Source of the DNA: Linum tenue
Lineage: Eukaryota; Streptophyta; Magnoliopsida; Malpighiales; Linaceae
DNA: 64,000 nt
Assembly: GCA_946122785.1 (NCBI GenBank)
Contig: CAMGYJ010000007.1
Location: forward strand, 2,992,909-3,056,908
Direction: 5' to 3'
Positions 17,368 through 28,610 of this stretch are shown piece after piece. How positions within the stretch are numbered: the stretch's first letter is position 1; each line of letters starts with the position of its first letter. The notes under the pieces are model-generated. The model saw only the letters and a program-made list of their open reading frames with translations. It did not search any database and was not told the origin of the DNA. The position numbers and the translations under genes are program-made.

Positions 17368-20300
17368 CTTGTTTGAGCTACAATTGTCGAGGGTTGGGGA
17401 ATCCCTTGGAAATTCGAAAAGTAAAGTCTCTCCTCCAGAGACAAAACCCCCATGTTGCTTTCTTAATGGAAACTAAGAAGAAGCACCATGAATGGAGAGC
17501 AATGTTGCAAAAACTTGGATGGAAGAATGGTTTTGGTGTGGGGTCAGAAGGTCGATCTGGTGGATTACTAGTAATGTGGAGGGAGGAAATGAAGGTAGAG
17601 GTGAAGGGGTATTCCCATAACCATATTGACTTGCTTATTGAAGACAACGAGGGATCTTGGCGCCTGACTGGAATATATGGTTGGTCGGAACAAAATAATA
17701 AGATAAGAACGTGCAAGCTCTTGGAGGACCTGAATCAATTAACAATTTTGCCATGGATGGCAATGGGGGATTTCAACTTGATACAGAGCTATGAGGAAAA
17801 GAAAGGAAAGCATTCAGCAGTGGCAGAAGAGATGGAAGTCTTTAACCAAGCACTCGGTTGCTGTGGCTTAGAAGATTTGGGATTTTATGGGAGAAGATTT
17901 ACCTGGGACAACAACTATAAAGATGACACCTTCCTCGAAGAAAGATTAGACAGGATGGTGGCAACTAGTTCATGGAAACAATTATACCCGAATGCAAAGG
18001 TGAATAATCTTAGACGATGTGGATCCGATCACAACCCTATAATCTTGCATACAGATCTCGAGGAGGAGGAGGAAATAAGGTGGGGGCAAAACTTCAGATT
18101 CGAAGCGATATGGCAGCAGCATCAGGAGATTAAACAGATAATCAGTCAAGGTTGGGGAAGTGAACAGAATGGATGTCTACTGGACAGAATTGCTAATTGT
18201 GAAGCAAAACTCAAGCAGTGGAGTAATGAAGTGTTTGGGACAATGAAAGCAAGGAAACATAGGATTGAGAAGGCGCTGACAAAGCTGGAAAAGCTGGAAA
18301 TGTCTACTACTTTAGTTAGTCAACGCCAAGCTCTAGAAACTGAGCTGAATAAAATACTAGAACAAGAAGATCTACTGTGGAAACAAAGGTCAAGGTCTGA
18401 CTGGCTAAGGGAGGGAGATAAGAACACTAAGTATTTCCACAGAAGGGCATCAGAAAGAAGAAGAAGAAGAAGAAACACCATCAAGAATCTTAAAGATGAA
18501 AGGGGAGCCTGCTTTGAAAGGCAGGAAAAGGTGACTGAGTGTCTTGTAAACTTTTACAAAAACCTCTTTAAAGCGGGAGAACGAGTACAAAGTAGTGTTA
18601 TCCTAGAGGCTGTCCCAAGAAAGGTTTCGGATGCTATGAATGAAGAATTACTTAAGCCTTTCACAAGAGAAGAGATCTGGGGAGCATTAAAACATATGGG
18701 ACCTCTAAAGGCCCCAGGAGCAGATGGTCTCCCAACTATGTTTTTTCAGAAAAATTGGGACATTATTGGTGATGATGTTACAAGGGAGTTACAAGGGTTC
18801 TTAGAAGCAGGAGCTTTCCCTCAAGCTCTCAACCATACTCTGCTGACTCTGATTCCTAAGAAGAAGATCCCCAAAAGCCCTGTGGACTTCAGACCCATCA
18901 GTTTGTGCAAGGTTCTATACAAAATTCTATCAAAAGTTCTAGCCAACAGGCTTAAGAGGATTTTGGGAGATATCATAGTAGAAAACCAGAGTGCATTCGT
19001 TCCTGGGAGATTAATTACAAATAATATCATCATCGCCTTTGAGTGCTTCCACACCATGTCTCAGAAAAGGCAAGGAAAAACGGATTTTATGGCTGCTAAA
19101 CTAGATATCACAAAAGCTTATGACAGAGTCGAGTGAGAGTTCCTTGAGGCTATCATGGTTAAACTGGGATTTACGAGAAGATGGATAAATCTAATAATGA
19201 CCAGTGTCTCTACGGTCTCCTTTTCTATCCTAGTGAATGGTCATCCGACAGAGACTTTCTTCCCTTCTAGGGGTATAAGGCAGGGAGACCCCATCTCCCC
19301 CTACCTATTCTTACTTGTTGCAGAAGGTTTGTCAAGCTTGATATCCAAGGCAGAGAGGGAGAAGCAGATTAGTGGGTTGAGGGTTAGAAGAGAAGCACCA
19401 ATAATTTCACATCTATTGTTCGCTGATGACAGCATCCTTTTCACTAAAGCCACAAGACAAGAGTGTGAGAAATTAAAGAATCTCCTAAGACTCTATGAGG
19501 AAGAGTCAGGACAACAAGTGAATCTAGTGAAATCAGAATTGTCATTCAGCCCCAACATCAAGATGGAAACTCGAGTACAATTGGCGACTATACTAGGGAT
19601 GAAAGTGGTTGAATCCCATGAGAAATACCTGGGGCTGCCCACCAGAGTGGGTCGTGAAAAGAAGGTCGTCTTTGGTTATCTGGTTGATAGAGTGAGACAA
19701 AAGGTTAAGCACTGGAAAAGCAGCCTGCTATCGATAGGAGGAGAGGAGATCTTGATAAAGTCCGTTGCACAAGCTCAGATGACTTATGCCATGTCTCTGT
19801 TTCAGATTCCAATAGGCACTATACATGAAATTCAAAGGCTCATAGCCAATTTTTGGTGGGGACAACAAGAAGAAGAAGGCATAACACATTAGCTGTGTTG
19901 GGAAGAATTATGCAAACCAGAAAAGATAGGAGGAATTGGTTTCAGGGACCTACAAAGCTTCAACAAGGCCCTTTTGGGCAAACAAGTCTGGAGACTCATA
20001 TCTAGACCTATTTCCCTGGCTGCTAATGTGCTGAAAGCTAAATACCACCCAAATAGAGATATTATGGATATAATCCGAGTTTTATTTGGCGGGGGTTACT
20101 CTCTGCGAGGGAACTGGTTGCGAGAGGTTACAGATGGAAGTTGGAAAATGGCAGTAGTATTGATATCTGGCAAGACAAATGGGTTCCAGACGCTCAGGGC
20201 TTCAAAATTAAAACCCCCGTGTTTCCAATTGGGGAAACCACTTCTGTAGCTGAGTTGATTAACTACGAGGAGCATTGCTCGAACATGGAGTTATTGCAAG

Positions 20301-22599
20301 AGCATTTTTTACAGGAAGATCAAATCAGCATCCTCAAAATTCCTATCCCCAGGGTGATGACTAGGGATGAAAGGGTATGGTGTGCAGAATAGACAGGGGA
20401 ATATTCAGTTAAATCAGCTTATAAGCTCTGGATGGATCGAGATGAGGAAGTGAGGGGGGAATTTTATTCTCCAGTCAATTGGGAAAGATTATGGAAGCTA
20501 AATATCCCCCAAAAAGCATGGACCAGGAAACCGGATCGTACCGGCCGGTTCAACCGGTTTAACCGCGAATTCGACCAATAGCGATACGGTATGCTGATTG
20601 GTATCAGAATATCGGACCGACCGGTTTTTCCGGCTTAACCGATACAAAAGGAAAAACCGGCCGGCTTTGGTCTGACCGGCGGTAGGTTTACACTAGGGAA
20701 AACGTCGCCACTTTGGTTTTATACTAAAAAAAAAAAAGGCCAAAGGCCAAAAACGCATAACCTAATTTGAGCCTTCCTCTCGTCGCATCTTCTTCCCCAG
20801 CGCAGCCCCGCCCGCCGCTTCTCCTCCTCTCCTCTGGCAGTCTGGCGATTGGCGACTGCAGTTGCAGTGGCGACGCGCGACCGGTGACACGTAACCCGCG
20901 ACTTGGCGACTGCAGTGGCGACGCGCGACCGGCGGTGACACGTTTCCGCGACCACCTCTCCGGCTCTCCATCGCTCGTCTTCTATTCTTCTCTGGCGACG
21001 CGACTGGCGCTGATCCCTGCGCTCCGCCGCTCCTCTTCTCTGATGTCCTTCCTCGTCTGAGGTCTGGGTTTGGTCATTGGTGGCAGGAAGGAGCTCGCCA
21101 AGTTCTCTCCTCCTCAGGGCTCAGGCGCGCAGCTGCTCGATCTGCTCAAGAACGCCAAAAGGGCAATTAATCCCACTCCACCATCAATCCCCTTCAACTT
21201 CTCTGTCCTTCTGTCACTCCCTCTCTCTCTACTTAGTCTCGAGCGGAAGCAGGGCAGTGTTGAAGAAAAGGTAAAGGTAAAGTGAGCAGACGGATTGTTA
21301 TTTTTCATTTTTGACAATAATTCCAGTATATGATAGGTAGTTGAGCAGCACTATTTGCCAATTACCACCTACATCGATCTCCATTTCATGATCTAGTTTC
21401 CATGGCGCACCTTGTTGAATTTTATATTACATATGCTTATTTAGTTTATTCAGGTTTGTTATCCGGTATATTCCGGTTTTATTCCGGTATTATTCCGAAA
21501 CGGTATCCCGAATCTGCCGATACGGTTTTTTAACAAAAAAATATTATTTAATTACAAAAACGGTATTTTGCCGGTACACAACGATTGAACCACGGTAGTA
21601 CCACAAAATACCCTACCACTGGCGGAGCCGGTATGACTTCCGGTACGGTTTCCTTTACCATGCCAAAAAGTGAAAGTCTTCGCTTGGAGGTGGGTTCCCA
21701 ATATTCTCCCTACAGGTGCTAAAATTGTTCAAAGAACGCAACAAGGCAGTGAAGGGTGTCCGTTTTGTGACCTTAAAGAGACTCAAAACCACATTTTCAA
21801 AGACTGCGACTGGGTGCAGAGAGTTTGGAGACCTAGTCCACTTCTACCTATGTTCAAAAAGGGTAAAGATCTAACCTCGGAAGAATGGTTCTGTGAGCTG
21901 CAGGAGACGGAGGACGACGAACAGATTGGAAAATTCCTTGTGGCTCTGTGGTTTATCTGGGATCAGAGAAATTGTCAATTGTGGAATAAACCGAAATTGG
22001 AAGAGTGGGAGATTATGGCACGGGCAAGTAGATGGATTGTGGAATACCTGGAGGCGCAGCAGAAGAGAGATCCTTTGCCTCAAGCATCAGCAACGAGCTG
22101 GTCCCCGTCGATTGAAGTTGATTTCACACTGAATGTCGATGTTGCATGCTTGACGGACCAAGGAACGGGGCTGGGAGTCGTTGTAAGGAACAGAGCCGGA
22201 ATCTTTCAGTTGGCTGCAGTCAGGCAGACGAGGCGATAGTGGAATCCGGATATTGTAGAAGCTATGGCGGTGGACTTCGCCGTCGATCTGGCTGGCCGAC
22301 ATCATTTCTTTCACAACGAAGTTCAGACGGATTGTCAGGTAGTGGAGCGGACATTGCGAGGAGAAAGACAGACTATGCTGGAGTTGGGTCGAGTGTGCAA
22401 AGAGATCAATGACAAGGCTTTGGAGATGAGTCGGTTCTATTGGAATCATGTGGGCCGAAAATGTAATGAACCGGCCCATTTTATGGCCCATATTGAGTGT
22501 GAGTGGGAAGGGGAAGCTGTTTGGGTAGATAGACCTCCAATGCCGTTATTCCCTCTTTTACAAAGGGATGCTGTTGACACAAGTTTTCCCATGAATTAA
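17364..22599 (+). pseudogene. LINE-A ORF2 (endonuclease-reverse transcriptase-RNase H), broken and split by a hAT element
   Basis: Starts MTCLSYNCRGLGN. AP-endonuclease signatures follow: METKK, GDFNLI, and SDHNPI near 18,024. Reverse-transcriptase signatures are KAPGADGLP, LDITKAYDRVE, GIRQGDPISPYLF and FADD near 19,420. In-frame stops: TGA at 19,134 (expected Trp in DRVEWEFL), TAG at 19,890 and TAG at 20,390. There is a frameshift near 20,090-20,140 and another near 22,220. The hAT element at 20,517-21,662 interrupts NIPQK/VKVFAWRW; removing it restores the frame. Beyond it are the zf-RVT region (CPFCDLKETQNHIF) and RNase H remnants, ending near 22,599. Confidence 0.88.
20517..21662. mobile_element. 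non-autonomous hAT-like element nested in LINE-A
   Basis: Inserted in LINE-A ORF2 with a perfect 8-bp target duplication, CCAAAAAG (20,509-20,516 and 21,663-21,670). Ends are CATGGACCAGGAAACCGG and, inverted, CATGGTAAAGGAAACCGTACC. Subterminal CCGG/CCGGTTTAACCGG motifs are abundant at both ends. The middle (about 20,760-21,280) is GC-rich and unlike its surroundings, with a C/T-rich tract. No transposase is present. The 8-bp duplication and CANGG-like ends point to hAT. Confidence 0.85.
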
Positions 22600-22725
22600 T
22601 AAAAGCAGAAGTATTTCCATAAAAAAAAAGGCATTTGCAATAAGTTGGGAGGCATTCTATTAGTTGCAAACCACCTAGCTAGCAATCAAGAATCAACAAC
22701 CTTGTGGACCAATATATTTAAACCC

Positions 22726-23190
22726 GGATTATAGGTATAATATGCTCCTCTACTATTTTTTACATCAAATATGCCCCTATACTTTGTGAAAATGATCAAA
22801 CATGCCCTTTTGTTAAAATTTTCATCCAAAAACCGTTAACCAAGGCCGAACTTTAGTTTGGGCGACATAAATGACTAAAATATCCCTAATAAATTCACTT
22901 TAGAATTTTTTTGATTCTTTTGTATAATCAAATCATTCAAATAATTTCACTTTGAAAAGACCGAGTGAAATAAAACAGGGGACAAAACTGACATTTTCCT
23001 CCCATTTGCCGATGTCGAGTCGTCTAAATCTCGGTTCAACCATGATTGACAATTTTTTCAATGAAAATTTTAACAGAAGGGCATGTTTGACAATTTTTTC
23101 AAAGTACAATGGCATATTTGATGTAAAAAATAGTAGAGGGACATGTTTGATAAAACGTCATAATAAAGGGGCATATTATACCTATAACCC
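22726..23190. mobile_element. MULE-type MITE with long TIRs (465 bp)
   Basis: Ends are GGATTATAGGTATAATATGC and, inverted, GGGTTATAGGTATAATATGC. The inverted similarity extends tens of bases (ACATCAAATATGCCCC and its relatives). A perfect 10-bp direct repeat, ATTTAAACCC, flanks it at 22,716-22,725 and 23,191-23,200. Long TIRs with a 9-11 bp duplication fit Mutator-like MITEs. Absent from unit 1. Confidence 0.8.
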
Positions 23191-23587
23191 ATTTAAACCC
23201 TAACGAAAGTAACCCCTATCCACCACCGAATCCTGCGAGTTAATTAAACTGATAATGACTTGGTAGTTTGGTGAAAATTATCATTAATAGTTTGCTAATT
23301 CAACAAACGAAACAGAAAATAGTATACTAGACAACTTAAGTCCTAAACAGAGCTATGTTTTGATTTCTATGTCATTAGCTTCTTCTGCAACAGGGCATTA
23401 ATCTTCCCCCTCCTGCCCTTTAGCCGTGTGACTCTTCCAAACGGGGTATCATTTTTTCAAGCTAAACACCTCTATCGTCCTCCTCTAAAATGCTGTCATA
23501 TGTGAGCAACCATAGATGAAACACGCCGCGGAACCTTTGTGTTCCTCTGCGTGATCACTTCGTCGGTTCATGAACATAATCGCTGTA

Positions 23588-26500
23588 TTACTCCTTGCAA
23601 GATGATGACGCTCTACAACTGGATGTCTTTGCTGACGATGATGATTCGTCGGATGACACCGATGGCACTTCCTCTTCCATTTCTTCATCCAGTTTGGGTG
23701 TTGAAAACAGGTTGAAGGGTGCCTGCGTAGCTGTAGTGGCAGTGGGTGGCATGGCTATTTCAGGATACCCCAACAATTTCTTCACCGCAGAAAGCTTGGT
23801 CGCTGAAAGGCACATGTCAAAAGATCAGGCACACATCTTTGGTTGCAATTTTCTCATGGCAATATATATGTTCGTCTATCTTAGCGTATTTCACAGGTAC
23901 AGAAAGTTGCAACTTACCCAAACCACACAACACTGAGAAGGAGCTGTATGTTAACCAATAGCCACATATGGCCTGCAGATACACGAACAACATATTACAC
24001 TTCCATCCTAATTGGAATAATCTTGTAAGGGTATTCAAAACTCTTCTTGCCAAGACTTTTGCATTCCTGCAACTAGTTTCAAAATATGAAAACAAGCAGG
24101 AATAGGAGAATTACAGAACACCAAGCAAAAAAGCTGACTGAGAATGCAGCAGATGATAAGATAAATAGATAATCATGTAGTGGAATGGAATGGACTATAT
24201 TTGTAACTAGAAATTTGAACCACAAGGACAACACAAGGGAAGAAAGGAATTAGATTTCACAGCCTATAGAAGGAATTGAAAGTTACATTGTCACGGAAAT
24301 TTACCGTGGGGAAGGACGCTGATATTGGACCAAGTCCCACAGCCAAGACTCTTGAGATTGTTTTACTGGTACCAGGAATGGGGTTTCCCTCCAAACCTTC
24401 TGACAGGTGCCTCCAAACCTTCAGTGAATTCATTTTGTAAACTCAAGAAGTTGGAAATATAATTGGAAAAACACTAGTAGATTCAAACTTGAAATGAGAA
24501 CTAATTATCTTACCTCAACTGATGTCAAGTAACCCAATCCGATCAAAACCGGAAGTAGGTACATACTGTCCGGAGTAGTCAGATCGGTGAACCAGTATGC
24601 TCCGCCATTTTTAAAGGAAGGCACTTTTTCCGCCATGTTCTGAATCTGGAATGTTTGCACATTGTCAGTCGAAACAGAATGAAAAGCAGATTTACTGTTT
24701 CGCAAGCTCATTAATCTATACCAATGGAACTGTCAAAATATTGGAATCTACATACCGCAAGGAAAAAACAAACGGAAACAGGACCCTGAATGAAATACCA
24801 TTTCCACGTAGTAAAAGGAGTAATACCATGTCTGCGAGAATAAAAAGAATTATAAATATGAATTTACAGTATAGAGGATATGGAAATATCATGCTAGAGG
24901 AAATCAAACATTATAAATCAAGAAACAGTTGATGCAGGCCCTATCAAGAGAAATTTTCCTTCAAAGCATAACTAATCCAGCCTTAAATGCAAAATAATAA
25001 ACTACTTCTAATAACAACTAGGAAATAGGAACTTAAAAGAGATCCAAAAAAGTAACCAACAATAATTACACTACTTGATGTGGGTTGCTAGTCATGAATA
25101 ACCGAGTCTATCTCTTCCATAACACCGGAAAGAGGTGGGAGAAGGAAAAATTGAATGTTCACAAAAATGAACTGTCCATTTAGTTCCCTTCCAAAAATGT
25201 AGAGAAGTTGCTTACTCCTCGTAAAGCTTCTCTATTGTTTTCTGGCCTTCATGAATAGCCTCTGGCTCTGCACTCTGTCAGATTGATATAGCGTAAGGGA
25301 CATATTAGTTGAAATAAAAATAATTTTAACGGTGTAAGAACAACTCTCGCATTTTAAAAATGAATGGTTTCAACATTTTCACAGCGAGACCATCAGTTGA
25401 AGTTGCAAAAGTGCCCATAAACTCTATATTTACCTAATTCAAACTGCCTAGCAAGAGCAGAGTTCCCCAATGTAAACCACAAACTTACAGTAGCAAAGAC
25501 CACAAAAACAATAATGAACAAAAGGAAGCCTAGGGAAATAGTTCCTAAGCAAAATTCAACTGCGAAAAAACATTATTCAAGCAAAATCTTTAGCTAGTGT
25601 GTGAAGATCTAAGAAAACAAAATGCAGAATACAACCTCATCTCGGATGACTTTCTCAATCTGCTCCAGCTGCGGTCTCAAAAGCTGAAACACAAACACAA
25701 GTAAGAAAATGCGGCACCAACATTCAATAAGCATAAGGATAAAAGTGTATCAACAAAGACGGCTGGACTTTAATTGAAAGCGAATGTGCACAACATTTTA
25801 AAAGGCATTGGACTTACAAAAAGCTTTATGTTAGATTTAAGATGAATTATCAGGAAGGGAAGAGTTGCTGTCTTTAGGATCAGAGTTGTTAAAACGATGG
25901 ACAGAAACCTGCAAAAGGGTGATCGAAGAAGAAACATTTACGACATCCTAGAAGGCATTTTCAGAAGTAAAAGAAGGTGCTTCTGTGATTTAACCAAAAC
26001 TTATCACTCATGTAACTTTTTCATGAATGCCCAACTGCACAATACATGTTATACCAGAGACTCCTATAATAACAGCGTTTTCCAGTTCAATCCATACTGA
26101 TACTAGAAACCCTAAAGTCCTCATCCATGGTACATAAATAAGCTTGGATGAATCTAGGGATGTGAACTCTCTGTTTTTCATGCATACTTCATGGCATAAC
26201 ACTGCAAATTTTACACTAGGGTGCCACATTCTTGCAACGGACAAGGAGGAACCAGTTATTTACCAGTTACAACCAGTAAAAGTATGGACTGCATCAACGC
26301 AATGCTGAAGGACTTTAATAGGCAAGAACGAATCAGCAGCAGCAACCGCAACTTCACTAACACCAGCAGCTTGGCTAGCGACAGCTTCAATGGGTGTTTC
26401 TGTAAGAACCTCAGTAACATCGCTGATCAGTTCAATCTTGTCTGAACTTTCACCAATGGCCGTGGACATATACCGGGCAGAAGATGGTCCAATAATTGAT

Positions 26501-26733
26501 GGAAGCAAAAACCCACTACGTCTTATGCCATGATACAGACCCAGAGCAGTTGTATTGCCAGAGCAGTTTCCAAAGAACCGATGCTGATGCACATTCCCCA
26601 TTCCCTTTTGAGATGGGCGACCATCTGCCGAATTCTCTTCATGATCATGGTGATTAAGCATATAGCTAGAGGATGGGTCAACCCGTCTTCTAAGAAGGCT
26701 TGACCTACTGCAGAGGCTTCGAAGTTGAGCCAT
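23588..26733 (-). CDS. OXA1: mitochondrial inner-membrane insertase OXA1
   Basis: YidC/Oxa1/Alb3-family insertase that places membrane proteins, including organelle-encoded subunits, into the mitochondrial inner membrane. Exons: 26264-26733, 25818-25908, 25636-25683, 25216-25274, 24756-24831, 24514-24645, 24305-24418, 23918-23972, 23588-23802. All phases agree, giving 419 residues (Arabidopsis OXA1 about 429). The start MAQLRSLCSRSSLLRRRV is an Arg/Ser-rich presequence. The linker includes RYMSTAIGESSDKIELISDV, close to plant OXA1. The core has HTFTGCNWF, a Lys in LILKTATLP where family members carry the groove basic residue, and NMAEKVPSFKNGG plus FTDLTTPDSMYLLP. The C-terminal tail is acidic and Ser-rich. 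The acceptor of exon 7 (CTGAAG at 24,419) is weak but keeps frame. A 5' UTR intron runs 26,755-27,111. Confidence 0.9.
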
Positions 26734-26754
26734 GGAAGCACAAAACTGAATTTC

Positions 26755-27250
26755 CTGCGAGAGACAGTCAGAAACCCGCAATCATAGACTGAACCATTGC
26801 GGAATCCTTGTACATTGAGTCGAAGCAATTGAATGACGATCTTGACTGAGAGAGCGGAGCAAAATCTCAAGTTCGCATTCTTGGCAGCAAGCTACCCAGT
26901 TGAGGGACACGAAAACTAATTTCAAGCAAGGGCAGGACGAAGCACGAAAAGGGAGAACACGTCTATCATTCCTAACCAAGCAATCCGTTCGAGATCAAGA
27001 TTGTGACGAACAAATGAAGATAGTTTTAGGGTGCAACAGATGAATCGCCAACCACAGCCCGGCGAAATATCAAACAGCGAAACCCTAAGGATTCGGAAGA
27101 GAGGCTCTTACCTGCTTGGCTGCTTTGGAGCTCAGTAGGTTTGGGGAAGGTGAATTGAATTGGAGTCCAGGCCAACAAATTAGTCGTGGAAAGTTGAGAG
27201 TGGAGCTTCGGCGAGCTGCGTGGGAACTCATGACGATTAAAATATGCAAA
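26755..27250 (-). promoter_or_regulatory. OXA1 5' UTR exon, intron and proximal promoter
   Basis: On the minus strand, AGCAG followed by GTAAGAG at 27,112/27,111 makes a good donor. CTCTCGCAG before 26,754 makes an acceptor 21 nt upstream of the ATG. Together they predict a 5' UTR intron of 357 bp. Unit 1 keeps both sites. Confidence 0.55.
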
Positions 27251-27403
27251 ACTCGTCCTATCGGTGAGATATTTTTCTTTCTTGGAGAGGAAGTCAAGTC
27301 GGTTTAACCCGCTGCCCGGTAAAGCAAGTGGGTTGAGGATAAGATTTGATTCTTTTGGTCTGGTGTAAGCTGAATATATTGAAAAAAAATTATTACTTTG
27401 TCT

Positions 27404-27847
27404 CAAGGTTGTAAACTCGCGGGTCGACCCACTTTGATCCTGACCCAGTGAGAAAAACGGTCTGCAAGCACCAACCGGGCCGACCGCTACAAGGGTACCG
27501 GGTTGGAGGTCAAATTGTATCATTTTTTTTCTTTGGTTGTATTTTCCGATTTTTCTTTTCGCCTAGCTCAATTTTTGGAATGCTAAGTTGAACATTTTAA
27601 TATTTATGTTATATAAGTGTGTGAATTTTCACTATATGTTGGATCTATATACGATATGTTATTTTGGTGTAATATTATATGTTATAACTCATATGTTAGA
27701 TAAGATTTGATATAATTTATGAGGATAAGTACAATATAATGACTTTTTCCATATTTCTGGGCCAAACCGAGCTAAAACGGTTGACCCATTAACCCTTGAC
27801 CCACTAGCTCGACCGGGTCCGGGTCAACCTGCAGGTTGACAACCTTG
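27404..27847. mobile_element. hAT-like MITE (444 bp)
   Basis: Ends are CAAGGTTGTAAACTCGCGGG and, inverted, CAAGGTTGTCAACCTGCAGG. The 8-bp target duplication is CTTTGTCT (27,396-27,403) and CTTTGTCC (27,848-27,855). Subterminal GGGTCGACCCAC/CCGGGTC repeats flank an AT-rich core. No coding capacity. Specific to unit 2. Confidence 0.8.
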
Positions 27848-28610
27848 CTTTGTCCATACATTAATAAATTATATCAAAATTTTATGTTGTGGGTCGACTC
27901 GTGAATGTGTGTCTTTCGTTTTTTCTCATCAAATTCGGGGTCAACTCATGGATCGACTCGTGAATTGACAACTTTATTTTGGATAGATTATTTGTATTTC
28001 TATTTTGGTGTTTCTATTCCTTTGTGAATATTGAAGATGCCTTTACTCAAGTCCATACAGAGTCCTTATTTGATTGCTATCAATAAGACAATCAAAAAGA
28101 CAATAACACAACGACAGAGTATGAATGAAACAAATAAAATGGTTATTCAAATTTGGATATAACGAATAATATTGTTACTTTCAATCGTGTATGTTAAATT
28201 AATCGATTATATACGTATTTAAGTTGAGGTTTACCCTAACTTCGTACTCAATTTATTTATTAACGAGCTATAAATGAGTCAGCTCATGAATTGAGCTCAA
28301 CACACCACCGAACTGAGCGAGTTCGTGAATCTCGCGAGGTTAACAAAGTTTAGCTCAGTCTCGACTCGTTCGTGAGTTTCGAACGAATATTTACCAATCC
28401 AAAACGTCGAGCCGTATTTGAATAGAAAACAAAGACTAATCAACATGACTTTATTATTTCATTTACGAGCTACATAATAAGTATCACCTCGCGATAACAA
28501 AAAAAAAACACTTTTTTTCATTTCTCCCTGCAGGATATTAAATTTATTTCAATAACCATAACTTCTCCATCCATTATTCCTCGCCAATTGCATCATCATC
28601 ATCATCATCA

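Larger units (their letters stand above)
15147..22629 (+). mobile_element. L1-type LINE, full-length but decayed (LINE-A)
   Basis: Non-LTR retrotransposon of the plant L1 clade. It has a 5' UTR of about 390 bp, ORF1 with a zinc knuckle, ORF2 with AP-endonuclease, reverse transcriptase and RNase H remnants, and a short poly(A) at 22,621-22,629. The 15-bp target duplication is AAAGGCATCTGCAAT (15,132-15,146) and AAAGGCATTTGCAAT at the 3' side, with one mismatch. Unit 1 shows the uninterrupted target near 8,008 (GGCATCCGCAGTAAGTTGGG). About 6.3 kb remain without the nested hAT. Both ORFs carry stops and frameshifts, so it is inactive. Confidence 0.92.
14255..28290. repeat. tandem duplication, unit 2 (full OXA1 copy)
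   Basis: Direct repeat of unit 1. It is longer because of a LINE (15,147-22,629, with a nested hAT element) and a MULE-type MITE (22,726-23,190). Left-flank homology stops at 15,146 and resumes at about 22,630, exactly at the LINE ends. The right flank (about 27,970-28,280) matches 13,530-13,900. A separate hAT MITE sits at 27,404-27,847. Confidence 0.8.

Noticed and set aside
20767..21285. GC-rich open frames inside the nested hAT element
   Set aside because: No domain or start context. They may reflect captured host sequence but cannot be supported as a gene.
23595..23936. 113-codon plus-strand frame rich in Asp and Ser
   Set aside because: Antisense shadow of the acidic/serine-rich last exon of OXA1.
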